Shown piece by piece: positions 27,035-36,241 of a stretch of DNA of 64,000 nt (its first letter is position 1; every line of letters starts with the position of its first letter). Below the pieces are notes generated by a model. That model searched no databases and had not been told where the DNA came from. It worked only from the letters and a program-made list of their open reading frames with translations. The DNA is from Iocasia fonsfrigidae. GTDB lineage: Bacteria > Bacillota > Halanaerobiia > Halanaerobiales > DTU029. A program made the translations under genes and the position numbers. The stretch spans positions 2,708,137 to 2,772,136 of the forward strand of contig NZ_CP046640.1 of NCBI RefSeq assembly GCF_017751145.1, given 5' to 3'.

Positions 27035-29476
27035 TTATGAAAAATCTTTTGATTCATTATCTATATTTTTATATTTTTCATCAAAGGGTTTAGTAATATT
27101 TAAACATATTGGGGTCACAAAATAATCAGCTAAAAGCGCTACTAAAATCCCTACTCCCGCTAAAATTCCAAAATGAACATAAAATTTAACAATAGAGGTC
27201 AAATATGCTGTAAAATTCAAGATTAATATTAGGGAAGTCATAAACAAAGATTTTCCAACTGTCCTAAAGGTATCTTCTATAGATAAAACATAATCTCCCC
27301 TCTTCTGGTATTCATATTTAGCATGATTAATGAAATGAATTGTATCATCTACGGCCAGTCCCATTAACATTGGAATTATTACTGAAGTCATCATATCAAA
27401 AGGAATGCCGAAAATTCCCATAACCCCTCCAACCGCTAGAGCCGGTGATATATTAGGAATTAATCCAATTAAACCCACCTTGACACTGGCAAAGACAATC
27501 ATCATTAAAACAGCAATTATAAGCATTGCAATTAAAAAAGCCTTTACTTGACCTAGTGAAACCTTATACATCATATCTGTATATTTGGCAATCGATCCAC
27601 TGACAAACACCTTGCCCTCTGGAAAAAATTCCTGGCCCAGCTGTTCTATTTTTTGAAGTTCGTCAGATATTTCCTTTTGTTTATAGTCAGAAATTTCCAC
27701 TCTAATCCGCAATTTTTTATAGTTATAATCAACCCATTTATCTATTTCATTTCCTCCAGCATTTTCATATAATAGTAATGTTTGAGCTACCATCGGTCCT
27801 GTCTCGGGTATTTTATAATATTCAAGACTGCCATCATTTAAAACCTGATTTAATTCCTTCAATGTATCTAAAAGTGAAGTAGTCCTTTTAGTAAGCGGAA
27901 ATTCTTCTATCTCCTGAATAAATATATCTAATTTCTGTAAAAATTCCGGGTCTTTAACTATATTATCTTTTTCAAACTCAATCCCTATATCATAACTATA
28001 TAAAGAACCAATTTTCGTTTCCCCTGCACTTAACATCCTATCTACATAAGGAATTTTCCTCCCCATTGTCCTTTCATTATCAAAATCCACTTCAGTTTTT
28101 GTTATTCCATAGACAGATACCAGTGTTAAAACAATAAAGATAATTATTATTGGTTTAGTATTATTCAAAGTCCATTTCCCAAAATTACCTAGTTTTTCTT
28201 CCAGTCCGCTAGTTTTTTTATTATTTATTTTAGCAGTAACTTTTTTATCCCTTCCAAAACTCAAAAAAATCGGGAAAACTATTAAAATCAACAAATAAGT
28301 AACAGCTACTATTCCAGCAGTAGTATATCCAACCCAATTTAAAGACTTTATTTTAATAAACACAAACGACATTAAAGCAAAAATAGTTGTTAAAGCAGTA
28401 AATAAAAGGGGCCAGCCTGTCTTTTCTATTGCTATTACTACTGCTTCTTTTCTCTTTCCTGTTTTTAATAGTTCTTTTTTAAAAAAATTAAAGAGATGAA
28501 TTGAATAACCTACCGCTACCGCTAAACCTAAAAATAAAGGCATGGGAAGTATTGAAGGTTGGACTGTTGTTTTAAAATATCCTTCAATCCCTAAGGTAAT
28601 AATCATTGTCCCTATAGCAGTAATAATCGGGAAAATAACCCCTCTCCATGAACGCAAAAATATTCCTAATAAAATTACTGATATTATTAAGCCTAACCCC
28701 ATCAAGCGCGGTGTTTCTTTAGCAAAAAAACCCCTTTTATCTACATTTATGCAAGGCATTCCAGTTGTTCTAGGATTTAAATCCTTATACTTTTCCTGAC
28801 GGGCAATTTTATTTACTACCTTCCCGGTAATATAATTTGGAGCAACAGGTTTTGATAAATCAAATTCCTTATATAGTTCATGATACTCTTTAGCTTTATT
28901 CTGTAAATAAGTTAGATAGTCTTTGTTTTTTCGCCAATTATCTGGGTCTTTTTTTAAATTACCTAAAATCCAGGTCTCTTTTCCATCATCAGAAACCAAC
29001 CTATTAAAAAGCGATTTTTTTGCTAAAGCTCTTCTCTTTAATTCAGCTAGTTCTTTTGCATTATCTGGTATTTCCTCAGGTATAAGATCACCAATATCTA
29101 TACCCCAGTCTGTACCATTAATATATTCGAAATCTGTAATCGAAATTATATCATCTACTAAAGGGACTTTATCTTCTAACTCCTCTGTTAACTCCCTTAT
29201 TTTTTCTAGATTCTCTTTCTTAAAAACATCATCAAGCTGAACATGTACCGCAAATATATCTGTATTACCAAACATCCTTTCGAATCTATTCTCTAATACT
29301 ATTACCGGATCATCATCAAAATACCAGGCATCATTAGAAGAATCACTTTCTATCCCCTTCAATCCGTTAAAAGCAAAACCAAGCAAAAGAACAAACATAA
29401 TTAAAATTAAATAACGGTATTTTATTATTTTTTTACCTAATGCTCTAAACTTAGTATTTATTTTTTCTAAGTTCAT
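27035..29476 (-). CDS. Module B RND/MMPL-family transporter
   Basis: An 813-aa inner-membrane protein with the RND layout: helix 1 at residues 20-38, large periplasmic domain, helices 2-6 near residues 270-410, helix 7, a second periplasmic domain and helices 8-12. Characteristic blocks are GLAVAVGYSIHLFNFF near residue 325 and GLAVDDTIHFINHA near residue 705, with acidic or polar residues for proton flow in both. There is no HAE-type adaptor gene, so it belongs to the MMPL/hopanoid-type group that moves lipids or lipophilic products. It is last in module B, 31 bases after the barrel gene. The start has GAGGTGAG upstream. Confidence 0.9.
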   Translation of the reverse strand: MNLEKINTKFRALGKKIIKYRYLILIMFVLLLGFAFNGLKGIESDSSNDAWYFDDDPVIVLENRFERMFGNTDIFAVHVQLDDVFKKENLEKIRELTEELEDKVPLVDDIISITDFEYINGTDWGIDIGDLIPEEIPDNAKELAELKRRALAKKSLFNRLVSDDGKETWILGNLKKDPDNWRKNKDYLTYLQNKAKEYHELYKEFDLSKPVAPNYITGKVVNKIARQEKYKDLNPRTTGMPCINVDKRGFFAKETPRLMGLGLIISVILLGIFLRSWRGVIFPIITAIGTMIITLGIEGYFKTTVQPSILPMPLFLGLAVAVGYSIHLFNFFKKELLKTGKRKEAVVIAIEKTGWPLLFTALTTIFALMSFVFIKIKSLNWVGYTTAGIVAVTYLLILIVFPIFLSFGRDKKVTAKINNKKTSGLEEKLGNFGKWTLNNTKPIIIIFIVLTLVSVYGITKTEVDFDNERTMGRKIPYVDRMLSAGETKIGSLYSYDIGIEFEKDNIVKDPEFLQKLDIFIQEIEEFPLTKRTTSLLDTLKELNQVLNDGSLEYYKIPETGPMVAQTLLLYENAGGNEIDKWVDYNYKKLRIRVEISDYKQKEISDELQKIEQLGQEFFPEGKVFVSGSIAKYTDMMYKVSLGQVKAFLIAMLIIAVLMMIVFASVKVGLIGLIPNISPALAVGGVMGIFGIPFDMMTSVIIPMLMGLAVDDTIHFINHAKYEYQKRGDYVLSIEDTFRTVGKSLFMTSLILILNFTAYLTSIVKFYVHFGILAGVGILVALLADYFVTPICLNITKPFDEKYKNIDNESKDFS

Positions 29477-29507
29477 CTAAACACTCACCTCACTTAAGTT
29501 ATGTAAA

Positions 29508-30710
29508 TTAAAAATTATATTTAACCTTTACCCATAATGAATCATTATCATCATAGTTTGCAAACTCCCCTTCATCCCCAAAGAAATAATCTATCCCTGT
29601 TAAGAAATGAAGGTTGTCATTTACTGCATAATCTAAAGAAATTCTATTAAAACCATCCCTCTCATCGGTTTCATAATAAACCATATTAGCAAGTTCAAGG
29701 GTCTCTCTATAGAACTTCTTGCTTAGATTTAATGTCAGGATAGTCTGACTCTCATCTTCTTCTATTTCATCTTCATAATCAAAGATATATTTATTGGTAA
29801 GCTGGGTAGTTACTGTCCAGTTGTTTCCAGGATACCAGTCTAAACCTGCTAAAGAATGAACATAATCCCTTTCCAATAGTCCACAATTATTATCAGCAGA
29901 AAAATATTTGCCCTGATAATAGGCTGACTCAAACCTGATTACAAAATCATTTACTGGTTTTGATAAATCAAGACCGTAGAATCTTAAACGATGGTATTCT
30001 GGTGTAAAGGTAGCACCTGTTTTATGATAGGTAGCTTCATCATCCCATAAATAGGCTGTTGAAAAGGAAAAGTCTATTCCGTTTAGATAAAAAGACAATC
30101 TTGCTGCCAGTTCACTATTCCCTAACTCATTTTCAACCTCTTCTGCTGAATTTACCTTAATACCTTTTTCCACATACCAGGGATTATCCTCATCCCCAGG
30201 GTATACTGGCTCTGTAAAGGTAGGAATCCAGACTAACTCTAAATCAGCCATAGGAAACAAATATCTGTATTTTACTGAATCTACCGGTATCCTTATCTCA
30301 TCAAAATCCCTGGTAATAAATTCACTATAGTCACAGGGTGAAAGCACATCCGTTATCCTTACTCCATCTGCCTTCCCCCAGCTATAGATCTGTCTGCCAA
30401 TTTTTACATCCCACAGGGGCTGGGTATATTCAAGATAGGCTTCATGGATCTCTACTTCTAACTCATCATCTTCTATTATTCCATTACTAACCCCATTTAA
30501 AGAGGCAAACATATACATATTATCACTACTATTCCTAAGATTTAATCTAAACCTTGAACGTTCACCAATAAAATCATGATCGTCTTTTAATTTTATCGAA
30601 TAATAGCTTTCTAAAAAACCATCAAATTGGAGTCCCTGAGCTAAAACATTATTAACTGCAAAAATTAAAAACACTATAATTAATAAAGAAAATACTAGCG
30701 GTTTTCTCAT
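29508..30710 (-). CDS. Module B outer-membrane beta-barrel
   Basis: About 400 aa from ATG 30710, which has GGAGGTG five bases upstream; a longer frame from 30734 would run through the intercistronic hairpin and is unlikely. Signal peptide MRKPLVFSLLIIVFLIF, then amphipathic strands, and a terminal aromatic residue (VKYNF). The block WDVKIGRQIYSWGKADGVRI near residue 100 is shared with module A's barrel. It is rich in Asp and Glu. It resembles DUF1302-type porins that accompany RND/LolA-like proteins. It is nearly identical to the protein at 58147 (two residue changes noticed). Confidence 0.82.
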   Translation of the reverse strand: MRKPLVFSLLIIVFLIFAVNNVLAQGLQFDGFLESYYSIKLKDDHDFIGERSRFRLNLRNSSDNMYMFASLNGVSNGIIEDDELEVEIHEAYLEYTQPLWDVKIGRQIYSWGKADGVRITDVLSPCDYSEFITRDFDEIRIPVDSVKYRYLFPMADLELVWIPTFTEPVYPGDEDNPWYVEKGIKVNSAEEVENELGNSELAARLSFYLNGIDFSFSTAYLWDDEATYHKTGATFTPEYHRLRFYGLDLSKPVNDFVIRFESAYYQGKYFSADNNCGLLERDYVHSLAGLDWYPGNNWTVTTQLTNKYIFDYEDEIEEDESQTILTLNLSKKFYRETLELANMVYYETDERDGFNRISLDYAVNDNLHFLTGIDYFFGDEGEFANYDDNDSLWVKVKYNF

Positions 30711-30725
30711 CCTACACCTCCAGCT

Positions 30726-30756
30726 AATTGCCAATTGATAATATCAACTGGCAATT
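30726..30756 (-). other. Intercistronic hairpin of module B
   Basis: 15-base arms (30726-30740 and 30742-30756) with one mismatch or wobble pair, between the LolA-like stop and the barrel ribosome site. No T-tract follows, so it is more likely an mRNA processing or stability element than a terminator. Confidence 0.72.
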
Positions 30757-30771
30757 TTATTGGTCATTTCA

Positions 30772-31560
30772 CTAATATCTGATATTCCCCCGTTTTAACA
30801 TTGAGGTCCTAAATAGATTATCATCCATTGCTACATTAAATTTAAGTTCTGTCATATCTATAATAGTCTGGTGTTCATCCTGTTTGTTAACCATTAACCT
30901 TTGTTTAGGGGTCCAGATCCCATCTATCTCGACAATATCTTTAGCCTGGTAGGTTTTTAGTAAACCATATTCGTTATAGTAGTCAGTCTTTATTGCCATA
31001 GCTATATCCTGTCTTATCCAGGATATCTTCTTGGTATAATCCCCTTCATCAATTTCTTTAGGAATTGATTGAATAACCCAGCATTGATACCCATTTAGCT
31101 CTTCTTCTCGCAATAAGGTATGCTCATCTTCATCTACATTCCTGTCTCCCATATCATCATAGGTGAAATCTGTTCCCATAAAATAGTCATCATTGGAACT
31201 CCCACTGATTCTCCTTATTTTTCGTAAAGCAGGCATATAAAGCCATCTATTATCTTCCTTATCCTCGTCATCATACTCCCAGCTTAAATAACCTGTACCC
31301 TTCACATCTCCCGGGCTTTCAAAGATCATAATTGCTTTAGTGTCTTTCCCATAGTCTTTCTGATAACTTACTACCTCTCTTATCCGCTTATCACCTACAT
31401 TATTGATTAAGGTCATTACCATTTTTGCCTTCCTTGTATCACCATCATCCCTATTATCAACCTTCACCATAATATCTCTCCCTGTCAGTTCAGCTGCCTG
31501 AACAACAGTTCCAAGCACTAAGATTAACAATAAAAACACTAATAATATTCTATTTCTCAT
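30772..31560 (-). CDS. Module B LolA-like periplasmic protein
   Basis: A 262-aa exported protein of the outer membrane lipoprotein-sorting group. Signal peptide at residues 1-22. Family blocks: AIMIFESPGDVKGTGYLSW near residue 75, WLYMPALRKIRRISGSS near residue 103, FMGTDFTYDDM near residue 125 and IDGIWTPKQRLMV near residue 218. It is the first gene of module B, probably carrying a hydrophobic cargo between the RND pump and the barrel. A repeated motif found also beside AraC-linked exporters lies 132 bases upstream, instead of the iron box seen in module C. Confidence 0.87.
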   Translation of the reverse strand: MRNRILLVFLLLILVLGTVVQAAELTGRDIMVKVDNRDDGDTRKAKMVMTLINNVGDKRIREVVSYQKDYGKDTKAIMIFESPGDVKGTGYLSWEYDDEDKEDNRWLYMPALRKIRRISGSSNDDYFMGTDFTYDDMGDRNVDEDEHTLLREEELNGYQCWVIQSIPKEIDEGDYTKKISWIRQDIAMAIKTDYYNEYGLLKTYQAKDIVEIDGIWTPKQRLMVNKQDEHQTIIDMTELKFNVAMDDNLFRTSMLKRGNIRY

Positions 31561-31691
31561 TTTAATTTCACCTCAAATTTATTATTATTTAAAACTATCA
31601 GCTAAAATGAACTAAACCAACGGGTACAACTATTCTCTGAACACAGTTATTAACTATTTCTATATAATATTTTAAGCTATCTTTATATTTT

Positions 31692-31728
31692 TTCCGAACC
31701 TTAAAAGTATTTTTTTCACTCAATTTCA
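31692..31728 (-). promoter_or_regulatory. Repeated motif, copy 1 (candidate AraC operator), upstream of module B
   Basis: Core TTAAAAGTATTTTTTTCACT followed by CAATTTCA, with CCGAACC before it. Near-copies occur at 39934-39972 and 47079-47113, each downstream of AraC coding sequence or its remnant. Confidence 0.55.
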
Positions 31729-31729
31729 A

Positions 31730-33478
31730 TTATGCCAGAGTCCATCCCTCTGCCTTTTCACGTATAGACATAAATTTTTTATAAATCTTTCCTTCTCTAA
31801 TCAACTCTTTATGGCTTCCCTGTTGTACAATTTCTCCATCATCTACAACAAGAATCTGATCTGCATTTTCAATGGTTGCCAGTCTGTGAGCAATAGTAAT
31901 CATAGTCTTCCCTTTTACCAAAGAAGTAATAGCGCCCTGGATTTTATGTTCATTTTCAGGGTCAACACTGGCGGTTGCCTCATCCAGTATGACAATAGAT
32001 GCATCCTTCAGTATTGCCCTAGCTATAGATATTCGCTGTTTCTCTCCCCCTGACAGAGTAGAACCGGTATCTCCAATAACTGTTTGATACCTCTCTGGAA
32101 GTTTCATTATAAATTCATGACAACATGCCTTTTTAGCTGCCTCAATAACCTCTTCCTTACCTGCCTCTGGATTACCAAACTTTATATTGTTATAAACAGT
32201 ATCATGGAAGAGATATACATTCTGAAATACCATACTAATATTTCGCAAAAGACTATTACAACTCATCTCTCTTATATCCCTACCACCAATTGATATACTC
32301 CCCTTGCTGACATCATAAAATCTTGCTAACAAACTACAAATAGTAGTTTTGCCACTCCCTGAAGGTCCGACAATAGCTGTAGTTGTTTTTTCTGGAATTT
32401 TAAAACTAAGACTTTTAATAACATCCTTTTGTTCATAAGCAAAAGATACATTCTTAAATTCAATATCATAAGAAGATAGAGTTAATTCCTTTCCATTCTT
32501 ATCAATAAATTCGGCCTCTTTAATCTTTTCTAATTTGTCCATTGTAGCATCAATAATCTCCAGTACATGGGCAGCATTATTAATCGACTCTACATGCCCA
32601 AATATTATAAAGGAAAAGATTAACATCATTAACATATTTGGTATGGCCATTTCTCCCTTAGCAGCCATCGTAGCCGCTGCAAGTACAACTGCCACAGAAG
32701 CCAGCTTAAGGGAAAATAAATGCAAACAATTCGCAGGAACATAATCCATTTCAATCTTGACATTTATATCTCTACTTTTTCTATAGGCCTTTTCAATCCC
32801 TTCTCTGGAAACCCCCACCTGTTTAAATGCCTTCACTATAGGAATCCCTCTAATATATTCTATAGTTGCTGCAATCATAGAATCCTGTGCTTCCTGATGA
32901 ACCGGTGCATTTCGATTACTACGATTACTAAGAAGCCTTAAAAACACAGCTGATAATCCCACCCCAGCAAGACAAATTAAGGCTATAATATAATTATAAA
33001 AAGCCAGACATAATATCATGGTAAGGGTACATATATATCCATTAACTACATTATCTATCATCTTCATACCGTACATTTCAACATATGAAAAATCAGTTGT
33101 AACAGCAGAAGCTATTTTCCCTGCATTATTTGAGTCAAAGAACCCCAGGGATACTTTCTTGAGAATATTACCTATTTCAATTCTTTCCTTAGCAGTAATC
33201 TCATAACCTATACTTTCCTGGGACTTCGCCCTTAAATACGAAAACAATGCCCTTCCCAAAACTAATAAAATAAGAAAAGCTAAGATATATAAGACCCAGT
33301 CCATACTCAACTGCTGACTTCCATTCATATCAAGAATAATAAGATTTAAAACATAGGCTGCTCCCATTACCGGTAAAGCAGTTAAAATACTTAAAAAGAA
33401 AGAGTAAACAAAACCTAGATAAAGCCGTTTTTTATCTTCACCAGTCCATTTAATAATTCTCTTAATTGTTTTAAACAT
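31730..33478 (-). CDS. ABC exporter pair 1, second half
   Basis: About 582 aa from ATG 33478 (GAGGTGG upstream; a longer frame from 33538 is read over the partner gene and is unlikely). Membrane domain, then an ATPase with Walker A GPSGSGKTT, signature LSGGEKQR and Walker B VILDEATASVDP, all intact with the catalytic Glu. Its start overlaps the partner's stop by 8 bases, implying coupled translation and a heterodimer of the YbtPQ/IrtAB-like kind. Proteins of this kind export drugs or import siderophores despite an exporter fold. The iron box and TetR upstream favour an iron-linked substrate. Confidence 0.88.
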   Translation of the reverse strand: MFKTIKRIIKWTGEDKKRLYLGFVYSFFLSILTALPVMGAAYVLNLIILDMNGSQQLSMDWVLYILAFLILLVLGRALFSYLRAKSQESIGYEITAKERIEIGNILKKVSLGFFDSNNAGKIASAVTTDFSYVEMYGMKMIDNVVNGYICTLTMILCLAFYNYIIALICLAGVGLSAVFLRLLSNRSNRNAPVHQEAQDSMIAATIEYIRGIPIVKAFKQVGVSREGIEKAYRKSRDINVKIEMDYVPANCLHLFSLKLASVAVVLAAATMAAKGEMAIPNMLMMLIFSFIIFGHVESINNAAHVLEIIDATMDKLEKIKEAEFIDKNGKELTLSSYDIEFKNVSFAYEQKDVIKSLSFKIPEKTTTAIVGPSGSGKTTICSLLARFYDVSKGSISIGGRDIREMSCNSLLRNISMVFQNVYLFHDTVYNNIKFGNPEAGKEEVIEAAKKACCHEFIMKLPERYQTVIGDTGSTLSGGEKQRISIARAILKDASIVILDEATASVDPENEHKIQGAITSLVKGKTMITIAHRLATIENADQILVVDDGEIVQQGSHKELIREGKIYKKFMSIREKAEGWTLA

Positions 33479-35264
33479 TGGATACCACCTCACCTTCAAT
33501 ATTCTGATCACTATTAGCAGCCCAGGCCTTACTGCCAATATGGGCCTGCCACATATCCCTATACAGCTTACAATCCTTTAAGAGTTTTTCATGACTGCCA
33601 GTATCCTCAATCCTACCATTGTTTAAAACAACAATGTTATCAGCATTTCTAATTGTAGATAATCTATGGGCAATAACTAATAATGTCTTTCCTTTGGTAA
33701 GGGCAGCAATTGACTTTTGAATCTTATCTTCATTTTCAGGGTCGGTAAAAGCTGTAGCCTCATCAAGCATGACAATAGGTGCATTTTTAAGAATTGCCCT
33801 GGCAATAGCAATCCTCTGCTTCTCCCCTCCTGAAAGTTTATTTCCAGCTTCCCCTGCCAGGGTATTATATCCCCCATCCAGCTCTTCAATAAATTCATGA
33901 CAGCAGGCCGCTTTAGCTGCCTCTTTTACCTCTTCATCAGAGGCCTTGGAATTTCCCAGACGGATATTTTCCAATAAAGAAGAATTAAAGAGGAAGTTAT
34001 CCTGGGTCACAAAACTGACAGTATCTGTTAGTTGGGTTAGAGGGATATCTCTGATATCAGTATCCCCAATTTTAATAGCACCCTTACCTACATCCCAGAA
34101 CCTGGCCATCAATCTTGCAATAGTAGATTTTCCGCCACCTGATGGACCAACCAGAGCCGTAAAACTTCCCTCTGGAATTTCTAGATCAATATTTGTCAAA
34201 ACATTTTCTTTATTATTTTCATCTTGCAGATAAGAAAAAGATACATTTTCTAGTTTTATATTATAATTCTTTAATTTTACCTGCTGCCTGACAGACGGCA
34301 GTTCTTTCAGATTAAGGAATTGATCAGCATCCCTTAGAGCATATTCAATTGACTTGAGGTCATTTACAAAGACCGTAAACTTTGTCAATGTTTCCACTAT
34401 TCCCAGTGATAAAATAATTGATATTGTCAAATCAGCTGGAGTTAATAAACCATTAATATAAAGATACATTCCTAGCGGTAATGTACCTAATAATGTTGAC
34501 GGTAAAATTGCACTTCCCAGGTTCATTAATTTCCAGGTACTCTGGAACCAATCCAGGGTATAATCCTTAAAATCGTTTATTGCCTTTTGAAATTTTTCAT
34601 AGGAAATAGAAGCATGATTAAAGGCCTTAATAACTTCAATACCCTCAATATACTCTACAATTACACCATTTACATAATTACTTGCTTTCATATAATCATC
34701 ATACTTTTTGTTATATGTTCTCATCACAATTCCATAGGGAATGGCGGCAAGGGGTATAGATATAATGCCTGCAATAGCCATCCGCCAGTCAACAACAATC
34801 AAATAAACCAAAACAGAAACTGCCAGAAGCAGACTAGATAATCCCTCTGGAATTAAATGGGCTAATGGTAGTTCAATGGTTTCTACCCTATCTACTATTA
34901 CATTTTTCATCTTACCTATACTCTCATTTAATACTGTACCTAGAGGTACCTTCATTAACTTATCTGCAATAGCAAGACGGATATTTTCCAATATCTTATA
35001 GGCTGACCTATGAGACAAAACAGTAGAGAAACCATAAAATAAGATCTTAATAAGATATCCTCCCAGACAGATTCCTGCCCAGTATAAAATTTTACTACCT
35101 GTCTGTGTACCTGCAAAAAACATAATAATAATATGGTAAACCCCCAGATAAGGAAGCAAACCACCAAATACACTAATAATCGCCAGTAAAATAGATAGTG
35201 ATAGCTTAATCTTACTACCTTTAGTATAAGAAAATAAAATACCTACCCAGCTTTTCTCCTTCAT
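33471..35264 (-). CDS. ABC exporter pair 1, first half
   Basis: A 597-aa membrane-ATPase fusion. Six helices cover about residues 15-320; Walker A GPSGGGKST near residue 383, signature LSGGEKQR near residue 488, and Walker B VMLDEATAFTDPENE. The AFTDPENE sequence after Walker B is shared with the first halves at 37989 and 41901 (AFADPENE), so the three pairs come from a common ancestor. A DtxR-type box is 86 bases upstream and a TetR gene lies beyond it, so both iron and an effector may control it. YbtPQ-type siderophore import is one option, drug export another. Confidence 0.88.
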   Translation of the reverse strand: MKEKSWVGILFSYTKGSKIKLSLSILLAIISVFGGLLPYLGVYHIIIMFFAGTQTGSKILYWAGICLGGYLIKILFYGFSTVLSHRSAYKILENIRLAIADKLMKVPLGTVLNESIGKMKNVIVDRVETIELPLAHLIPEGLSSLLLAVSVLVYLIVVDWRMAIAGIISIPLAAIPYGIVMRTYNKKYDDYMKASNYVNGVIVEYIEGIEVIKAFNHASISYEKFQKAINDFKDYTLDWFQSTWKLMNLGSAILPSTLLGTLPLGMYLYINGLLTPADLTISIILSLGIVETLTKFTVFVNDLKSIEYALRDADQFLNLKELPSVRQQVKLKNYNIKLENVSFSYLQDENNKENVLTNIDLEIPEGSFTALVGPSGGGKSTIARLMARFWDVGKGAIKIGDTDIRDIPLTQLTDTVSFVTQDNFLFNSSLLENIRLGNSKASDEEVKEAAKAACCHEFIEELDGGYNTLAGEAGNKLSGGEKQRIAIARAILKNAPIVMLDEATAFTDPENEDKIQKSIAALTKGKTLLVIAHRLSTIRNADNIVVLNNGRIEDTGSHEKLLKDCKLYRDMWQAHIGSKAWAANSDQNIEGEVVSNV

Positions 35265-35349
35265 TTATATCTCCCCTCTCATTTCTAATATCATTCCATA
35301 GATTTTGGATGTATTTATCGAAATAAACTCCCCTCTTGCTTTCTGTTTT

Positions 35350-35363
35350 TTAGGGATTCCTAA
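35350..35363 (-). promoter_or_regulatory. DtxR-type iron box upstream of ABC pair 1
   Basis: TTAGGGATTCCTAA, 86 bases before the first ABC gene and after the TetR stop, so the pair can be transcribed separately from tetR. Confidence 0.78.
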
Positions 35364-35379
35364 ATTTAAACTAAAAAAA

Positions 35380-35973
35380 TTAATCTCTTAAAATATCAAT
35401 AAATAAATCTTTAAGATATTTCTTATTCCTCTTGTAAATATTTTTGCCAGCCATCATATTACAATTTATAACAAAGTTATGATAGAGGGTATACAGAAAA
35501 TTTATCTTTTCTCTCAACTTTTCTTTCCCCATGTCAGGGTGTTTTTCAATAATAATATTCACAGTAAGATCAACATATTTTTCCTGGATTAAACCGAATT
35601 TTTCCATAAAATCATTATCATAATAACTTTCATACAATCCCATTAAAAAAAGTCTTCTTTCAGCAAAGTCTTCAAAGATACTCTCTGCTAAATAGTCTAC
35701 CACTTCCCCTATTGTATCCTGATTATCAGCAAACATCTGTCCCAGATAAGCAATAGTATTATCTGATTTTTCCTCTAAAATAGCAAAGTAAATCTCTTTT
35801 GTATTTTTAAAATAATAGTAAAAACCGCCTTTAGATAAGGTAGTTTCATTAATAATATCCTCCATGTTTGTATCTTTAAATCCTTTTCTTAAAAAAACTT
35901 TCTGTGCTGCCTGTTTTATCTCTTCTAACCGCTCCTCTCTGCTTTTCCTTGTATAAGTTTCTATTTTTATCAC
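35380..35973 (-). CDS. TetR-family regulator of ABC pair 1
   Basis: A 197-aa TetR repressor. The DNA-binding part is at about residues 12-60 (VFLRKGFKDTNMEDI, then TTLSKGGFYYYFKNTKEIYF), followed by a helical ligand domain with no recognised motif. It is upstream of ABC pair 1 in the same direction. A 22-bp palindrome sits just before its start. It probably senses the exporter's substrate and represses itself and perhaps the transporter. Confidence 0.9.
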   Translation of the reverse strand: MIKIETYTRKSREERLEEIKQAAQKVFLRKGFKDTNMEDIINETTLSKGGFYYYFKNTKEIYFAILEEKSDNTIAYLGQMFADNQDTIGEVVDYLAESIFEDFAERRLFLMGLYESYYDNDFMEKFGLIQEKYVDLTVNIIIEKHPDMGKEKLREKINFLYTLYHNFVINCNMMAGKNIYKRNKKYLKDLFIDILRD

Positions 35974-35986
35974 CTCTGTTCTGATT

Positions 35987-36008
35987 TAATCGACGCTGAC
36001 GTCGGTTA
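35987..36008 (-). promoter_or_regulatory. TetR operator
   Basis: A 22-bp palindrome, TAA-N-CGACG-CTGA-CGTCG-N-TTA, located 13 bases before the TetR start. Its CG-rich half-sites stand out in this AT-rich DNA. Confidence 0.8.
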
Positions 36009-36073
36009 GTTTTAAAAAAATATTCGAGCTATTTTTTGAAACTTTTTTTAATTTATTCGTCTAATATACCTTG

Positions 36074-36112
36074 AAATCTAAGTGAGAATAATTTTTATTC
36101 TCGCTTAGATTT
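36074..36112 (-). terminator. Hairpin between ABC pair 2 and tetR
   Basis: 18-base arms (36074-36091 / 36095-36112, one G-T pair) with a three-base loop. It is 130 bases after the stop of ABC pair 2 and is its probable terminator. The T-tract is weak. Confidence 0.6.
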
Positions 36113-36241
36113 TATAATATTTACCCATAATTATCAAATATATTATTCTCTACTAACTACTATTATAACTAATCATCTTACTAATAAACCAAAATTCTTA
36201 ATAATACTTACTCACTGTCCTATACTCCATAGTATTCATTT

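Larger units (their letters stand above)
29478..31488. repeat. 2,011-bp near-identical tract, copy 1 (copy 2 at 58117-60127)
   Basis: Covers the whole barrel gene, the intercistronic hairpin and all but the signal peptide of the LolA-like gene. I noticed only three single-base differences (29508, 29516 and 29734 against 58147, 58155 and 58373) and no indels. Sequence outside the tract differs clearly. Confidence 0.95.
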